Below are positions 56,086 to 64,000 of a stretch of DNA of 64,000 nucleotides, in pieces. A program made the translations under genes and the position numbers. The number at the start of each line of letters is the position of its first letter. Positions within the stretch are counted from its first letter, which is position 1. Where the stretch lies: the NCBI GenBank assembly GCA_009360885.1, contig SPEL01000006.1:70303-134302 (forward strand). Direction: 5' to 3'. The stretch is from Sphingobium sp. GTDB lineage: Bacteria; Pseudomonadota; Alphaproteobacteria; Sphingomonadales; Sphingomonadaceae. Below the pieces are notes generated by a model, which saw only the letters and a list, made by a program, of their open reading frames with translations, ran no database searches and had not been told where the DNA came from.

Positions 56086-56469
56086 TCAATCAACGGCGCG
56101 GTGCCTGTCCTTAAAGTATTGTGTGCTGCCCCCCATACAGCCCTGGCCGTTGACATCGGCCAAAGCAGCAGGGTGAACGTCACATTCACCTTTGTTCCCC
56201 ACCATTAATTGAAGGGCGACATGCGGGTTAAAGCTGCCGCCCAACATGGCCGCATCGCCTGAATCTGAACGATTCAATATGATGCAGCACGCCAGAATAT
56301 GAACCAGATCGGTATTACGACCGATCTTTTCCCCCCGAAGCGGGCCAGAAGCGAATCTTTGTCCGACGTTGTCCATGCGCCGTCGATCCGCCTCGGCCTT
56401 TATATCCGCAAGGTTGGCGGCATAATGCCCGGCCCGCCCACGCGGTTTCAGAGAGAAGCTCAAATCCAT
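56086..56469 (-). CDS. Possible small protein upstream of sciP
   Basis: A 127-residue frame, starting MDLSFSLKPRGRAGHYAANL, whose TGA overlaps the sciP ribosome-binding region, an arrangement typical of genuine operons. Codon use is like its neighbours. I recognise no domain; it has several cysteines (LACCIILN, KGECDVH, GQGCMGG). There is no clear Shine-Dalgarno sequence. Treat it as a candidate gene that fills most of an otherwise 640-bp gap before mnmA. Confidence 0.35.
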   Translation of the reverse strand: MDLSFSLKPRGRAGHYAANLADIKAEADRRRMDNVGQRFASGPLRGEKIGRNTDLVHILACCIILNRSDSGDAAMLGGSFNPHVALQLMVGNKGECDVHPAALADVNGQGCMGGSTQYFKDRHRAVD

Positions 56470-56720
56470 GAAAAGCAAGCTACCCAAAAATGGCTAAGGC
56501 AAAGTAAACTCGTGAAAAATTATCCCTCACCCTGTGCATCAATCACCGCCGATGCGGCACGGTTTACCGCTTTCCCAAATGCGAAAGGCGCATTTTTCCG
56601 CCCTTCTTTCCTATTTTTACCAACAGAAATAAAAATACTAACTAGTCCCTATTTTGCGACGAACCGAGACCATGAAATGTGGGGGTGCATCTGGGACAAA
56701 GCCGCCCTATATGCAGGGGC

Positions 56721-57887
56721 ATGAATACGCCCATCACTCGCCCAGATTATGCAATGGCCGATTTCCAGCTGGCCGAGCCGGTCAGCGCCCGGAAAATCGT
56801 TGTCGCCATGTCCGGCGGCGTGGATTCAAGCGTGGTCGCCGCCCTCGCCGTCCGCACCGGGGCGGAGGTTATCGGCGTAACGCTGCAGCTTTACGATCAT
56901 GGCGCAGCCGTTGGCCGCACCGGCAGTTGCTGCGCCGGGCAGGATATACGCGACGCCCGTGCTGTGGCCGACCGCATCGGCATTGCCCATTATGTTTTTG
57001 ATTATGAGAGTCGTTTTCGCGAATCGGTGATAGAGGATTTCGCCAGCGAATATATGGCCGGGCGCACCCCCATACCCTGTGTTAAATGTAATATGGGTGT
57101 GAAATTCACCGATCTTTTCACCCTCGCGCGGGATTTAGGCGCGGATTGCCTCGCCACCGGCCATTATGTGCGCCGTGTAGTGGGGGCCGATGGTCATGCT
57201 CAGCTTCATCGCGCCGCTGACCCTGCGCGGGATCAGAGCTATTTCCTCTTTGCTACAACGCAGGAACAGCTTGATTATCTGCGCTTCCCATTGGGCGGTC
57301 TGCCTAAGCCAATGGTCCGCGAAATCGCCGCTGAACTGGGCCTTGCCGTCGCCATGAAGCCCGACAGTCAGGATATTTGCTTCGTGCCAGATGGCGATTA
57401 TGCCAAAATCGTCCGCAAGCTGCACCCAGACGCCGAGGATAGCGGCGATATCGTGCATCTGGATGGCCGGGTTCTGGGGCAGCATAAAGGCCTCATCCAT
57501 TATACCGTCGGCCAGCGCAAAGGTCTTGAAATTGGGGGCCAACCAGAGCCACTCTATGTGGTGCGCATTGACGCACCATCCCGCCGGGTAATCGTTGGAT
57601 CAAGGGAAGCGCTGGCCGTCAGCGCAGCGCGCCTTTCTGATATTAACTGGCTAGGCGGCGATTTTTCCGGCCCTCTGCAGGCCAAGGTGCGCTCCCTAGC
57701 CAAGCCCGTACCTGCGCATCTGGAAGGGGACCGCCTGATTTTTGAACAGAATGAATATGGCGTTGCGCCGGGGCAGGCAGCCGTTCTTTATGATGGCGAT
57801 CGGGTACTGGGCGGCGGATGGCTGGCGGAAACAACCAGCGTTGCCGATACCATGATGCAGAATATCGGCGAAACCGTAACAGGCTGA
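56721..57887 (+). CDS. mnmA: tRNA-uridine 2-sulfurtransferase
   Basis: Thiolates U34 of tRNA for Lys, Glu and Gln, using ATP and a cysteine persulfide. PP-loop [16 protein letters not shown] near residue 31; catalytic cysteines in [14 protein letters not shown] and [19 protein letters not shown] and KDQSYFL-like DQSYFLF; C-terminal beta-barrel with [21 protein letters not shown] take 56721 (GGGG just upstream), giving 388 residues; an ATG at 56754 (MADFQLAEP) matches the usual sphingomonad start and may be the true one. Confidence 0.95.
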   Translation: MNTPITRPDYAMADFQLAEPVSARKIVVAMSGGVDSSVVAALAVRTGAEVIGVTLQLYDHGAAVGRTGSCCAGQDIRDARAVADRIGIAHYVFDYESRFRESVIEDFASEYMAGRTPIPCVKCNMGVKFTDLFTLARDLGADCLATGHYVRRVVGADGHAQLHRAADPARDQSYFLFATTQEQLDYLRFPLGGLPKPMVREIAAELGLAVAMKPDSQDICFVPDGDYAKIVRKLHPDAEDSGDIVHLDGRVLGQHKGLIHYTVGQRKGLEIGGQPEPLYVVRIDAPSRRVIVGSREALAVSAARLSDINWLGGDFSGPLQAKVRSLAKPVPAHLEGDRLIFEQNEYGVAPGQAAVLYDGDRVLGGGWLAETTSVADTMMQNIGETVTG

Positions 57888-57899
57888 ATTGGTGTACCG

Positions 57900-57926
57900 T
57901 GAAGGGGAAACCGCACCGCCCCTTCA
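57900..57926. terminator. Hairpin between convergent genes
   Basis: TGAAGGGG and CCCCTTCA with an 11-base loop, 12 bp after mnmA. Only scattered T residues follow on the plus strand. Confidence 0.6.
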
Positions 57927-57933
57927 TACTATA

Positions 57934-58359
57934 TTATTTTTCGATCAAGCATCCATAGCCCGGTTTCAACCGGGCGGAGGCACTCCCTAATAAAAAAGCA
58001 GTGCCGGTAACGCGCTTCTGTTCAGGTTCGTCGCTGATATAAACATAATCGGCCTCCAGCGCGGCGTCCTGCTTACAACTCTCCAGACCGCGCCCTGCCA
58101 CATATCGGCAGGAACAGATGCTATGCGCCGCATAAGCGCTGCCCGCTTGTGCTTCTGCGCGCCACTCACTCCATTTCCACACCAGCAGAGCCATCGCCGC
58201 GCATATCAGCAAAACCAGCCCGGCCTTTATCAGAAGGACCCGGCCAGCGCTGATCCTTTTACCGCCCAGTTGCGCCCAATCCTGCGATGCAGCAGGCCGA
58301 ACGGAGCTATTACCATAGCCCGATGCCCTGTCCCTGCCCGTCTGCTCATTCTCAATCAT
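57934..58359 (-). CDS. Uncharacterised membrane-anchored protein
   Basis: A 141-residue protein starting MIENEQTGRD, one membrane helix near residues 44-62 (VLLIKAGLVLLICAAMALLV), then a small domain with cysteines (HSICSCRYVAGRGLESCKQD and the final GYGCLIEK). No family recognised. The four conserved-looking cysteines outside the membrane suggest disulfides or metal binding. It is divergent from the serine hydrolase gene with 78 bp between the starts. Confidence 0.65.
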   Translation of the reverse strand: MIENEQTGRDRASGYGNSSVRPAASQDWAQLGGKRISAGRVLLIKAGLVLLICAAMALLVWKWSEWRAEAQAGSAYAAHSICSCRYVAGRGLESCKQDAALEADYVYISDEPEQKRVTGTAFLLGSASARLKPGYGCLIEK

Positions 58360-58437
58360 GAAAAAGCCAGTCCTTACCACCATCAGAAACCCTTGCAGAT
58401 ATTCCCTTTCAGGTGGTTTCCTTCTAAATGCCCTGCA

Positions 58438-59601
58438 ATGTTTGAACGCATCAACAGCAAAATCCGATCGGGCGCAACCATGACCGTGCTGGCACTGGCC
58501 ATTGCCATTTTGTCAGTTGGTCTGTGGATGCTGCTGAATCGCACCGATACGCGGCCTGTGGGCACCTATATGGTGCTGAAACGTACCGAGGGGGTTAGCC
58601 GCATTGCCCTCAACGACGCCGCCGAACCTCTGTTTCAGCAGAGCGCCGTCGGCACGACTCAGGCACTCATTGTGATGCGCGATGGCGAAATCATTCTGGA
58701 ACGCTATGGCGATGGCATAGGCCCCACTATAAAATTACCGTCGCACGCCATTGCCAAGGCGGTGACGGCCTCTCTTGTCGGCCTGATGGTATCGGATGGC
58801 CGCCTTTCTCTCGATATGCCGGTGCCGGTCAGGGCATGGAACCAGCCGGGCGACCCGCGCGGCACCATCACGCTGCGCCATTTGCTTCAGATGACATCTG
58901 GTTTGGATCATCAGGAAATAACCACCCCCGCTTATAATAGCGACAGGGTACGGATGCTGTTTACCGATGGCGTGCAGGATATGGCGGCCTTTGCTGAGGC
59001 TAAGCCGATTGCTAACCCGCCGGGTAGCAGCTTTACATATTCGACTGGCGATACGCTGATTATCGCAGACCTGATGACAAGGATGCTGACAGATAGCCAG
59101 CGCCCCAATACCCGCCGCGATGCAATGATGGAATTTGTGAAGGGGCGGTTGATGGACCCGGTGGGCCTCCCCAGTCTCACGCCGGAATTTGATGCCCATG
59201 GGACGATGATTGGCGGCGCGATGATGCATATGACAGCGCGGGATTATGCACGTTTCGGCGACTTTTTGCGGCGTAAGGGACGTATTAACGGCCATCAGGT
59301 GCTATCGGCCCGCTGGGTAGAGTTTATGACGACCGCATCGGAACGGAACCCGGCCTTTGGTGGCCATATATGGCTGAACCGCGAAGGCGCGGGGATATCA
59401 CCATCGCTCCCCGGCCCATTATTCCCCGGCAAGGCATCAAAACGCATATTCGCGGCTGTTGGCCATCAAGGGCAATATTTGCTGGTTTCGCCCGCGCAAA
59501 GACTGGTCATTCTGCGCATCGGCCTGAGTGAAGACGGGGAGCAGAGCGACACTCTGCGGAGCGCGCTTATCCGGCTGATACAGCTATTCCCCTCCACTTA
59601 A
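58438..59601 (+). CDS. Beta-lactamase-fold serine hydrolase with altered SxxK
   Basis: A 387-residue protein of the class C beta-lactamase/6-aminohexanoate-dimer hydrolase (NylB-like) fold. One N-terminal membrane segment (MTVLALAIAILSVGLWML). The fold is clear from ITLRHLLQMTSGLDHQE near 135, the Tyr motif FTYSTGDT near 195, and GAMMHMTARDYARFGDFLRR. Where the family has S-x-x-K, this protein reads PSHAIAKAVTASLVGL: the serine position is Ala104, with Lys107 kept. The normal nucleophile seems lost, so it may be inactive or act differently. No Shine-Dalgarno is seen; the start follows the hydrophobic segment. Confidence 0.82.
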   Translation: MFERINSKIRSGATMTVLALAIAILSVGLWMLLNRTDTRPVGTYMVLKRTEGVSRIALNDAAEPLFQQSAVGTTQALIVMRDGEIILERYGDGIGPTIKLPSHAIAKAVTASLVGLMVSDGRLSLDMPVPVRAWNQPGDPRGTITLRHLLQMTSGLDHQEITTPAYNSDRVRMLFTDGVQDMAAFAEAKPIANPPGSSFTYSTGDTLIIADLMTRMLTDSQRPNTRRDAMMEFVKGRLMDPVGLPSLTPEFDAHGTMIGGAMMHMTARDYARFGDFLRRKGRINGHQVLSARWVEFMTTASERNPAFGGHIWLNREGAGISPSLPGPLFPGKASKRIFAAVGHQGQYLLVSPAQRLVILRIGLSEDGEQSDTLRSALIRLIQLFPST

Positions 59602-59606
59602 GGGGG

Positions 59607-60626
59607 TTATAAAACCGAAAAACCGGGCTTTGCCTTCTCCGCTTTCACCTCGGCATCCAACAGAGTGCGGGCCTCTGCGGCGCGCAGCGGATCATCCATC
59701 TTCTCTCGCTGGTCATATCCATATGGATCGGGATGGATGAGTATTTCAACATCCGGAAAAGCCCGGTGCAAATCATCCTCTACCTGATCCATCACTTCAT
59801 GCGCGCGCCGTACCGTCATTTCCGGGTCCACAGAAACATGGAACTGGACGAAACGCTCCGGCCCGCTGGTGCGGGTGCGCATATCATGAATGCCGCGCAA
59901 TTCCGGGTGAGACAGCGCAATATCAAGGAAATGCCGACGGTCCTCAACCGACCATTCCTTGTCCATCAGATTATCGACCGCGCGCGATGCCGACACCCAC
60001 GCCCCACGCGCCAGCCATAATGCGATCACCAGCCCAAACAGCGCATCTGCACCGGCAAGGCCGAAATACCGGTCCAGCACCAGCGCAATGATGACCGACA
60101 TATTGAGTAGCATATCCGACATATAATGCAGATTATCGGTGCTAATCGCGATGGAGCCGGTGCGCGCAATCACCCGCTTCTGATAAGCGATGAGCAACAG
60201 GCTCAGCCCCATCGCCAGTACGGAAACCGCAATACCTAATTCCGTGCCACCAGCCGAAGGGGTCGCTTCTGCTCCCTCCCCCAGCACGCGGCGGGCAGCC
60301 TCCCACGCGATACCGCCTGCCGCAGCCATGATAATCATACCCTGGAACAGGGCAGACAGGGCCTCGGCCTTACCATGTCCGAAACGATGCTCTTCATCAG
60401 CAGGCATCGCCGCCCAGCGGACCCCCAATAAGGTGATGAAGCTGGCAAAGAGATCCAGCGCCGAATCAGCCAGAGACCCCAGCACCGCGACGGAACCCGT
60501 TTCCACCGCCGCAACGGCCTTCAACACCAACAAGATCAGCGCAACCGTCATGCTGGCGGCGGCGGCCCTCTGGGTCAGACGCCCACGGTCCTGCGCATCG
60601 CTGGTTTCCGCTCTGTCCTGTGCCAT
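59607..60626 (-). CDS. Cation diffusion facilitator transporter
   Basis: A 339-residue metal/proton antiporter of the CDF family (zinc, iron or manganese export). Six membrane helices; the metal site is SLADSALDLFASF (helix 2) with DEEHRFGHGKAEALSAL after it, and helix 5 STDNLHYMSDMLLN. The C-terminal cytoplasmic domain (GIHDMRTRTSGPERFVQFHV) also has metal-binding histidines. I start at the ATG at 60626 rather than a TTG eight codons upstream. It follows pdxH by about 50 bp on the same strand. Confidence 0.92.
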   Translation of the reverse strand: MAQDRAETSDAQDRGRLTQRAAAASMTVALILLVLKAVAAVETGSVAVLGSLADSALDLFASFITLLGVRWAAMPADEEHRFGHGKAEALSALFQGMIIMAAAGGIAWEAARRVLGEGAEATPSAGGTELGIAVSVLAMGLSLLLIAYQKRVIARTGSIAISTDNLHYMSDMLLNMSVIIALVLDRYFGLAGADALFGLVIALWLARGAWVSASRAVDNLMDKEWSVEDRRHFLDIALSHPELRGIHDMRTRTSGPERFVQFHVSVDPEMTVRRAHEVMDQVEDDLHRAFPDVEILIHPDPYGYDQREKMDDPLRAAEARTLLDAEVKAEKAKPGFSVL

Positions 60627-60677
60627 CACGCCCCGCAACTCATGCGCCAACGGCCCCCATCATCAGGGCCGACACCA

Positions 60678-61259
60678 TCACGGATAGAGCATCCCGCAAT
60701 CCCAGCCACCATCCGCATTGCGCGTATAGACATTGCGTTCATGCAGGCGATATTCCCGGTCCTGCCAGAACTCTATGCGCCGCGGCACCACGCGAAAGCC
60801 AGACCAATGCGGCGGACGCGGCACATCCTGCCCTTCATAACGCGCGCGCACTTCTTCATAGCGCGTCATGAACGTCTCGCGGCTATCGAGCGGGCGGGAC
60901 TGATCCGACGCCCACGCGCCAAGCTGGCTGTCCCGGTGACGCGTCGCGAAATACGCATCAGCGGTGGCGTCATCCACGCGCTCCACATCGCCCTCAATAC
61001 GAATTTGCCGCCTCAGGCTTTTCCAGTGGAACAGCAATGCCGCATGGGGATTTTCCAGCAGCTCACCGGCCTTGCGTCCTTCGAAATTGGTATAGAAAAT
61101 AAAGCCGTCCGGCCCATAGCCCTTCAGCAATACCATGCGTACCGATGGCCTGCCTTCGGCATCCGCTGTGGCCAGCGCCATGGCATTACCATCATTAATT
61201 TCGGTTTTGCGGGCTTCGTTCGCCCATTCATCGAAGAGAAGGAAGGGATCGTTTTTCAT
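60678..61259 (-). CDS. pdxH: Pyridoxamine 5'-phosphate oxidase
   Basis: FMN-dependent enzyme making pyridoxal phosphate. 193 residues with the PNPOx pattern: [20 protein letters not shown] near residue 22, [19 protein letters not shown] near 46, [13 protein letters not shown] near 118, and the C-terminal [20 protein letters not shown] and RLHERNVY. The N-terminus is short but full. Divergent from the DnaJ-like gene. Confidence 0.95.
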   Translation of the reverse strand: MKNDPFLLFDEWANEARKTEINDGNAMALATADAEGRPSVRMVLLKGYGPDGFIFYTNFEGRKAGELLENPHAALLFHWKSLRRQIRIEGDVERVDDATADAYFATRHRDSQLGAWASDQSRPLDSRETFMTRYEEVRARYEGQDVPRPPHWSGFRVVPRRIEFWQDREYRLHERNVYTRNADGGWDCGMLYP

Positions 61260-61397
61260 ACCCCTTTCCTAATGCGCTCCCCCTCGCCTGTCGAGGACAA
61301 GCCGACCGGGCAGTCAATATGTCCTTCATAAAAAGCGCTCTTTTCTCTGCCCAGCATCTTGAAGCCAGTCGTCGTCCGGTCCACATGGGTGACAGTT

Positions 61398-61426
61398 TTG
61401 ACATTTCGTATTTTAACAGGGATAGT
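61398..61426 (+). promoter_or_regulatory. Candidate promoter of the DnaJ-like gene
   Basis: TTGACA at 61398-61403, 17-base spacer, GATAGT at 61421-61426. Predicted start of transcription would fall only a few bases before the ATG at 61436. Confidence 0.4.
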
Positions 61427-61435
61427 GAGAGCATA

Positions 61436-62380
61436 ATGGCTGACCCCTATAGCATTTTAGGCGTAGCCCGCAGCGCCAGCGAGAAGGAGATTAAATCCGC
61501 CTATCGCAAACTGGCGAAGGAACTGCACCCTGACCATAATAAGGATAACCCCAAGGCGTCAGAACGCTTTGCGCAGGTAACATCGGCTTATGATTTGCTG
61601 TCTGACAAAAGCAAGCGCGGCCAATATGACCGGGGCGAGATTGACGGTGACGGCAACCCGACCAGCCCCTTTGGCTATGGCGGCGGGGGCTATGGCCAGC
61701 AAAGCCATGGTGGCGGCCCGGATATGGGGGGCGCGGGCTTTGGTGATATATTTGAAGGGCTGTTCGGTGGCGGACGACAAAGCGCAGGCGGCTTTTCCAG
61801 CGGCGGCTTTGGTGGTTTTGGTCGCGGACGGGGGGGCGGTCAGGCCCCACGCGGCGCGAATGTGAATTATCGCCTCGCGGTGGATTTTGTGGATGCCGCA
61901 ACCCGCGCACCGCAGCGTATCACCCTGCAGGATGGCAAAACGATCGACGTAAAGCTGCCCGCCGGGGTGGAAGACGGAACGCAAATGCGCCTCGCAGGCA
62001 AGGGGCAGGCTGGCCCCGGCGGGGCGGGCGATGCGATCCTCACCATCTCCATCCGCAGTCACGCTTTTTATACGCGAGATGGCGATAATATCCGCATCAA
62101 CCTGCCCATCACCCTCAAAGAAGCCATATTAGGCGGCAAGGTGAAGGTCCCAACGGTTGATGGCCCGGTCATGCTCTCCATCCCCGCAGGCAGCACATCG
62201 GGGAAGACACTGCGTATAAAGGGCCGGGGTTTTTCCACCAAGGCAGACGGGAAAAGCGGCGAACGCGGCGATCAGTTCATTACATTGATGGTCGATTTAC
62301 CGAAAGATGATGCAGCCCTGCGTGAATTTGCCGAAAGCTGGCAGGATGATCGCAACCCAAGGGCCGATCTAGGCGTTTGA
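61436..62380 (+). CDS. CbpA-like DnaJ-family co-chaperone
   Basis: A 314-residue J-domain protein that stimulates DnaK. The J-domain (residues 1-70) has the HPD motif (ELHPDHNK). A Gly-rich region ([15 protein letters not shown] through [11 protein letters not shown]) spans about 78-140, followed by the two C-terminal substrate-binding domains ([20 protein letters not shown] and [19 protein letters not shown], then [11 protein letters not shown]). There is no zinc finger, which separates it from DnaJ and points to the CbpA type. Short GAGAG ribosome-binding site. Confidence 0.93.
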   Translation: MADPYSILGVARSASEKEIKSAYRKLAKELHPDHNKDNPKASERFAQVTSAYDLLSDKSKRGQYDRGEIDGDGNPTSPFGYGGGGYGQQSHGGGPDMGGAGFGDIFEGLFGGGRQSAGGFSSGGFGGFGRGRGGGQAPRGANVNYRLAVDFVDAATRAPQRITLQDGKTIDVKLPAGVEDGTQMRLAGKGQAGPGGAGDAILTISIRSHAFYTRDGDNIRINLPITLKEAILGGKVKVPTVDGPVMLSIPAGSTSGKTLRIKGRGFSTKADGKSGERGDQFITLMVDLPKDDAALREFAESWQDDRNPRADLGV

Positions 62381-62474
62381 CGAAAAGACAAGGCGAGGTA
62401 GGATCATCATTGGCCTGCCCCGCCCGGCCATCATTATAGGGCCAGACACGCTGGCAACCCATGAGGAGAGAGAG

Positions 62475-63455
62475 TTGCTCGACCGCTCCCCCCATTCCCC
62501 CGAAGCCCGCCGAGAGCGTTTTAGCGGCGGTAAGCGCCTTCCATGGCAAGATGCCAATGGCCAGACACTGCGCCTTGCCTATGTGAAGGAAATCGCCAAA
62601 CGCGTGTTATTAGGCGTTTATGATGATGGATTCATCCATGCTGGCAATCTCGCTTATCTATCGCTGGTGTCGCTTTTTCCCTTCTTCATCGTCGCCGCGA
62701 CAATCGCCAGCGCACTGGGCCGCACCGAAGATGGCGTGGCGGCCGTCCACGCCTTTTTACAAACCGTGCCGCATGATGTCGCCAATGTGCTGCGTGGTCC
62801 CATAGAATCCGTCATCGCTGCACGCTCCAGCAGCGGCATTGTCTGGCTGGGCGTATTGGTTGCGCTATGGACCACCGCCAGCCTCATTGAAACCATCCGT
62901 GATATATTGCGCCGCGCTTATGGCACCACAGGCGGCCTCCCCTTTTGGCAATATCGGCTGCGGTCCATCGGCCTGATCGTCGCCAGCGTGTTTTTGACGA
63001 TGCTGGCCTTCTCAGCGCAGATTGTACTGGCCGGGGCCAGCGAATTTCTGACCCGCCTGCTGCCCTTTGCCGATGACGCGATCAATATCGTCAGCACCAC
63101 AAAAATGGTTCCCCTCGTCTTGCTGACGCTCACTTTATTCATCCTCTACCGTTCACTGACACCGCATGGATACCGCACAAAACAGTTCCCTAAACTACCC
63201 GGCGCGGTCCTTACCGCCCTGTGGTGGTACGGCACTTTATTACTGCTGCCATGGGTGCTGGCGCACTTTGCCAGTTACGACATGACCTATGGCAGCCTCG
63301 CCGGTGTAATGATAACTTTAATTTTTTTCTTTCTCGTTGGGCTAGGCGTGGTAATTGGCGCGGAATTAAATGCTGCACTTGCGGAATTCCCGCCTGAGGA
63401 TATGCAAGAGCTGCCAGAAATAGAAAACGCAATGCAAGGGAATGAAAACGGATGA
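62475..63455 (+). CDS. YihY/BrkB-family membrane protein
   Basis: A 326-residue inner-membrane protein with about six helices, from residue 55 (LAYLSLVSLFPFFIVAATIA) to 310. The YihY pattern includes DGFIHAGNLAYLSLVSLFPF and the TPHGYRTKQFPKLPGAVLTA segment. The family was once called ribonuclease BN but that activity belongs to another protein; its role is unknown. The start codon is TTG at 62475, supported by GAGGAG 6 bp before it. The stop overlaps the fabI start by 4 bp. Confidence 0.9.
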   Translation: MLDRSPHSPEARRERFSGGKRLPWQDANGQTLRLAYVKEIAKRVLLGVYDDGFIHAGNLAYLSLVSLFPFFIVAATIASALGRTEDGVAAVHAFLQTVPHDVANVLRGPIESVIAARSSSGIVWLGVLVALWTTASLIETIRDILRRAYGTTGGLPFWQYRLRSIGLIVASVFLTMLAFSAQIVLAGASEFLTRLLPFADDAINIVSTTKMVPLVLLTLTLFILYRSLTPHGYRTKQFPKLPGAVLTALWWYGTLLLLPWVLAHFASYDMTYGSLAGVMITLIFFFLVGLGVVIGAELNAALAEFPPEDMQELPEIENAMQGNENG

Positions 63456-64000
63456 CGGGTTTGATGACGGGGAAAAGGGGCCTCATCATGGGGCTGGCCA
63501 ATGACAAGTCGCTGGCCTGGGGCATAGCCAAGGCCCTCCATGCACAAGGTGCAGAACTGGCTTTCTCTTATCAGGGAGAAGCGCTGGAAAAGCGTGTTCG
63601 GCCACTTGCCAGCGAATTAGGGTCTGATTTTCTGATTGAATGCGATGTCACCGACATGGCCAATCTGGATGCGGCCTTTGGCGAGATTGAAAAACGCTGG
63701 GGAACGCTTGATTTTGTGGTTCATGCCATTGGTTTTTCCGATAAAACTGAACTGCGCGGCCTCTATGCCGACACCAGCCTCGACAATTTCCTGATGACGA
63801 TGAATATTTCCGTCTACAGCCTTGTTGCGGTAACAAAACGCGCGCGTCCGCTAATGACGGAAGGCGGCAGCATATTGACGCTGACTTATTATGGCGCAGA
63901 GAAGGTGATCCCCCATTATAACGTCATGGGCGTTGCTAAATCGGCGTTGGAAACCAGCGTCAAATATCTGGCGATGGACCTTGGCCCCGAAAATATCCGG
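63452..64000 (+). CDS. fabI: Enoyl-ACP reductase (3' end outside window)
   Basis: NADH-dependent reductase completing each fatty-acid elongation cycle. 183 residues are in the window. FabI features: RGLIMGLANDKSLAWGIAKA (cofactor loop), CDVTDMANLDAAFG, DFVVHAIGFSD, and the Y-x6-K active site of FabI, within SILTLTYYGAEKVIPHYNVM and GVAKSALE. Tandem ATGs at 63452 and 63464 are possible; the former overlaps the YihY gene (ATGA), so coupling is likely. Confidence 0.93.
   Translation, partial: MTGLMTGKRGLIMGLANDKSLAWGIAKALHAQGAELAFSYQGEALEKRVRPLASELGSDFLIECDVTDMANLDAAFGEIEKRWGTLDFVVHAIGFSDKTELRGLYADTSLDNFLMTMNISVYSLVAVTKRARPLMTEGGSILTLTYYGAEKVIPHYNVMGVAKSALETSVKYLAMDLGPENIR

Overview
The window is a stretch of alphaproteobacterial chromosome, most probably from a sphingomonad (order Sphingomonadales). 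The pointers are a DUF1153/SciP protein (the CtrA inhibitor family confined to alphaproteobacteria), DUF2093, DUF1176 and DUF983 proteins, two large TonB-dependent receptors, and a dense set of short palindromic repeats of alphaproteobacterial style. The placement is inferred from gene families, not from any search. About 58 protein genes are supported. No rRNA or tRNA gene and no CRISPR array was seen.

Layout. 1-11200: a ThiF/MoeB-type enzyme (cut by the window edge) with a DsrE-like partner, ilvE, a SIMPL protein, a hydrolase-TPR pair, an M48 protease-DUF898 pair, thrS, infC and a LigB-type dioxygenase. 11183-11877: a gene-poor patch with several palindromic repeats. 11878-15634: aspC, an overlapping pabB-pabC pair and a DUF983 protein. 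15635-23680: the most accessory-looking region. It holds a minus-strand cluster of a TonB-dependent receptor and two tandem, secreted, AbgB-like M20 amidohydrolases, flanked by decayed transposase pieces (IS481-like and IS66-like) and led by a strikingly AT-rich segment. 23681-29380: clpB and a second TonB-dependent receptor. 29716-33729: the xseA-DUF2093-M23 operon, divergent from purD with overlapping start codons. 33855-36832: a DJ-1-like protein, a CorC/HlyC-type membrane protein and an OmpA-family lipoprotein. 36972-42436: argB, then a yggT-DUF167-folD-exported protein-marC operon whose leader carries four 13-bp tandem iterons, and a concentrative nucleoside transporter. 42474-49080: a 3-hydroxybutyryl-CoA dehydrogenase, a DUF1176 protein, gluQ, an HNH nuclease, murA and a membrane SRPBCC protein. 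49283-55542: DUF445, an RND efflux pair and a GlsB-like protein. 55779-64000: sciP, mnmA, a serine hydrolase with an altered active site, a CDF metal transporter, pdxH, a CbpA/DnaJ-like co-chaperone, a YihY-family protein and fabI (cut by the window edge).

Most of the sequence is ordinary housekeeping. The parts worth a second look are: the receptor plus twin M20 hydrolase cluster as a candidate uptake-and-hydrolysis system; a probable AUA start codon in infC; the 13-bp iteron array before yggT together with related TATTTGCGA-type palindromes before aspC, argB and DUF898/thrS; two unlinked loci that each carry the same pair of palindromic repeats; and a hydrolase lacking the expected SxxK serine. 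No wholly new multi-gene system was recognised. Coordinates of short motifs were counted by eye and may be off by a base.
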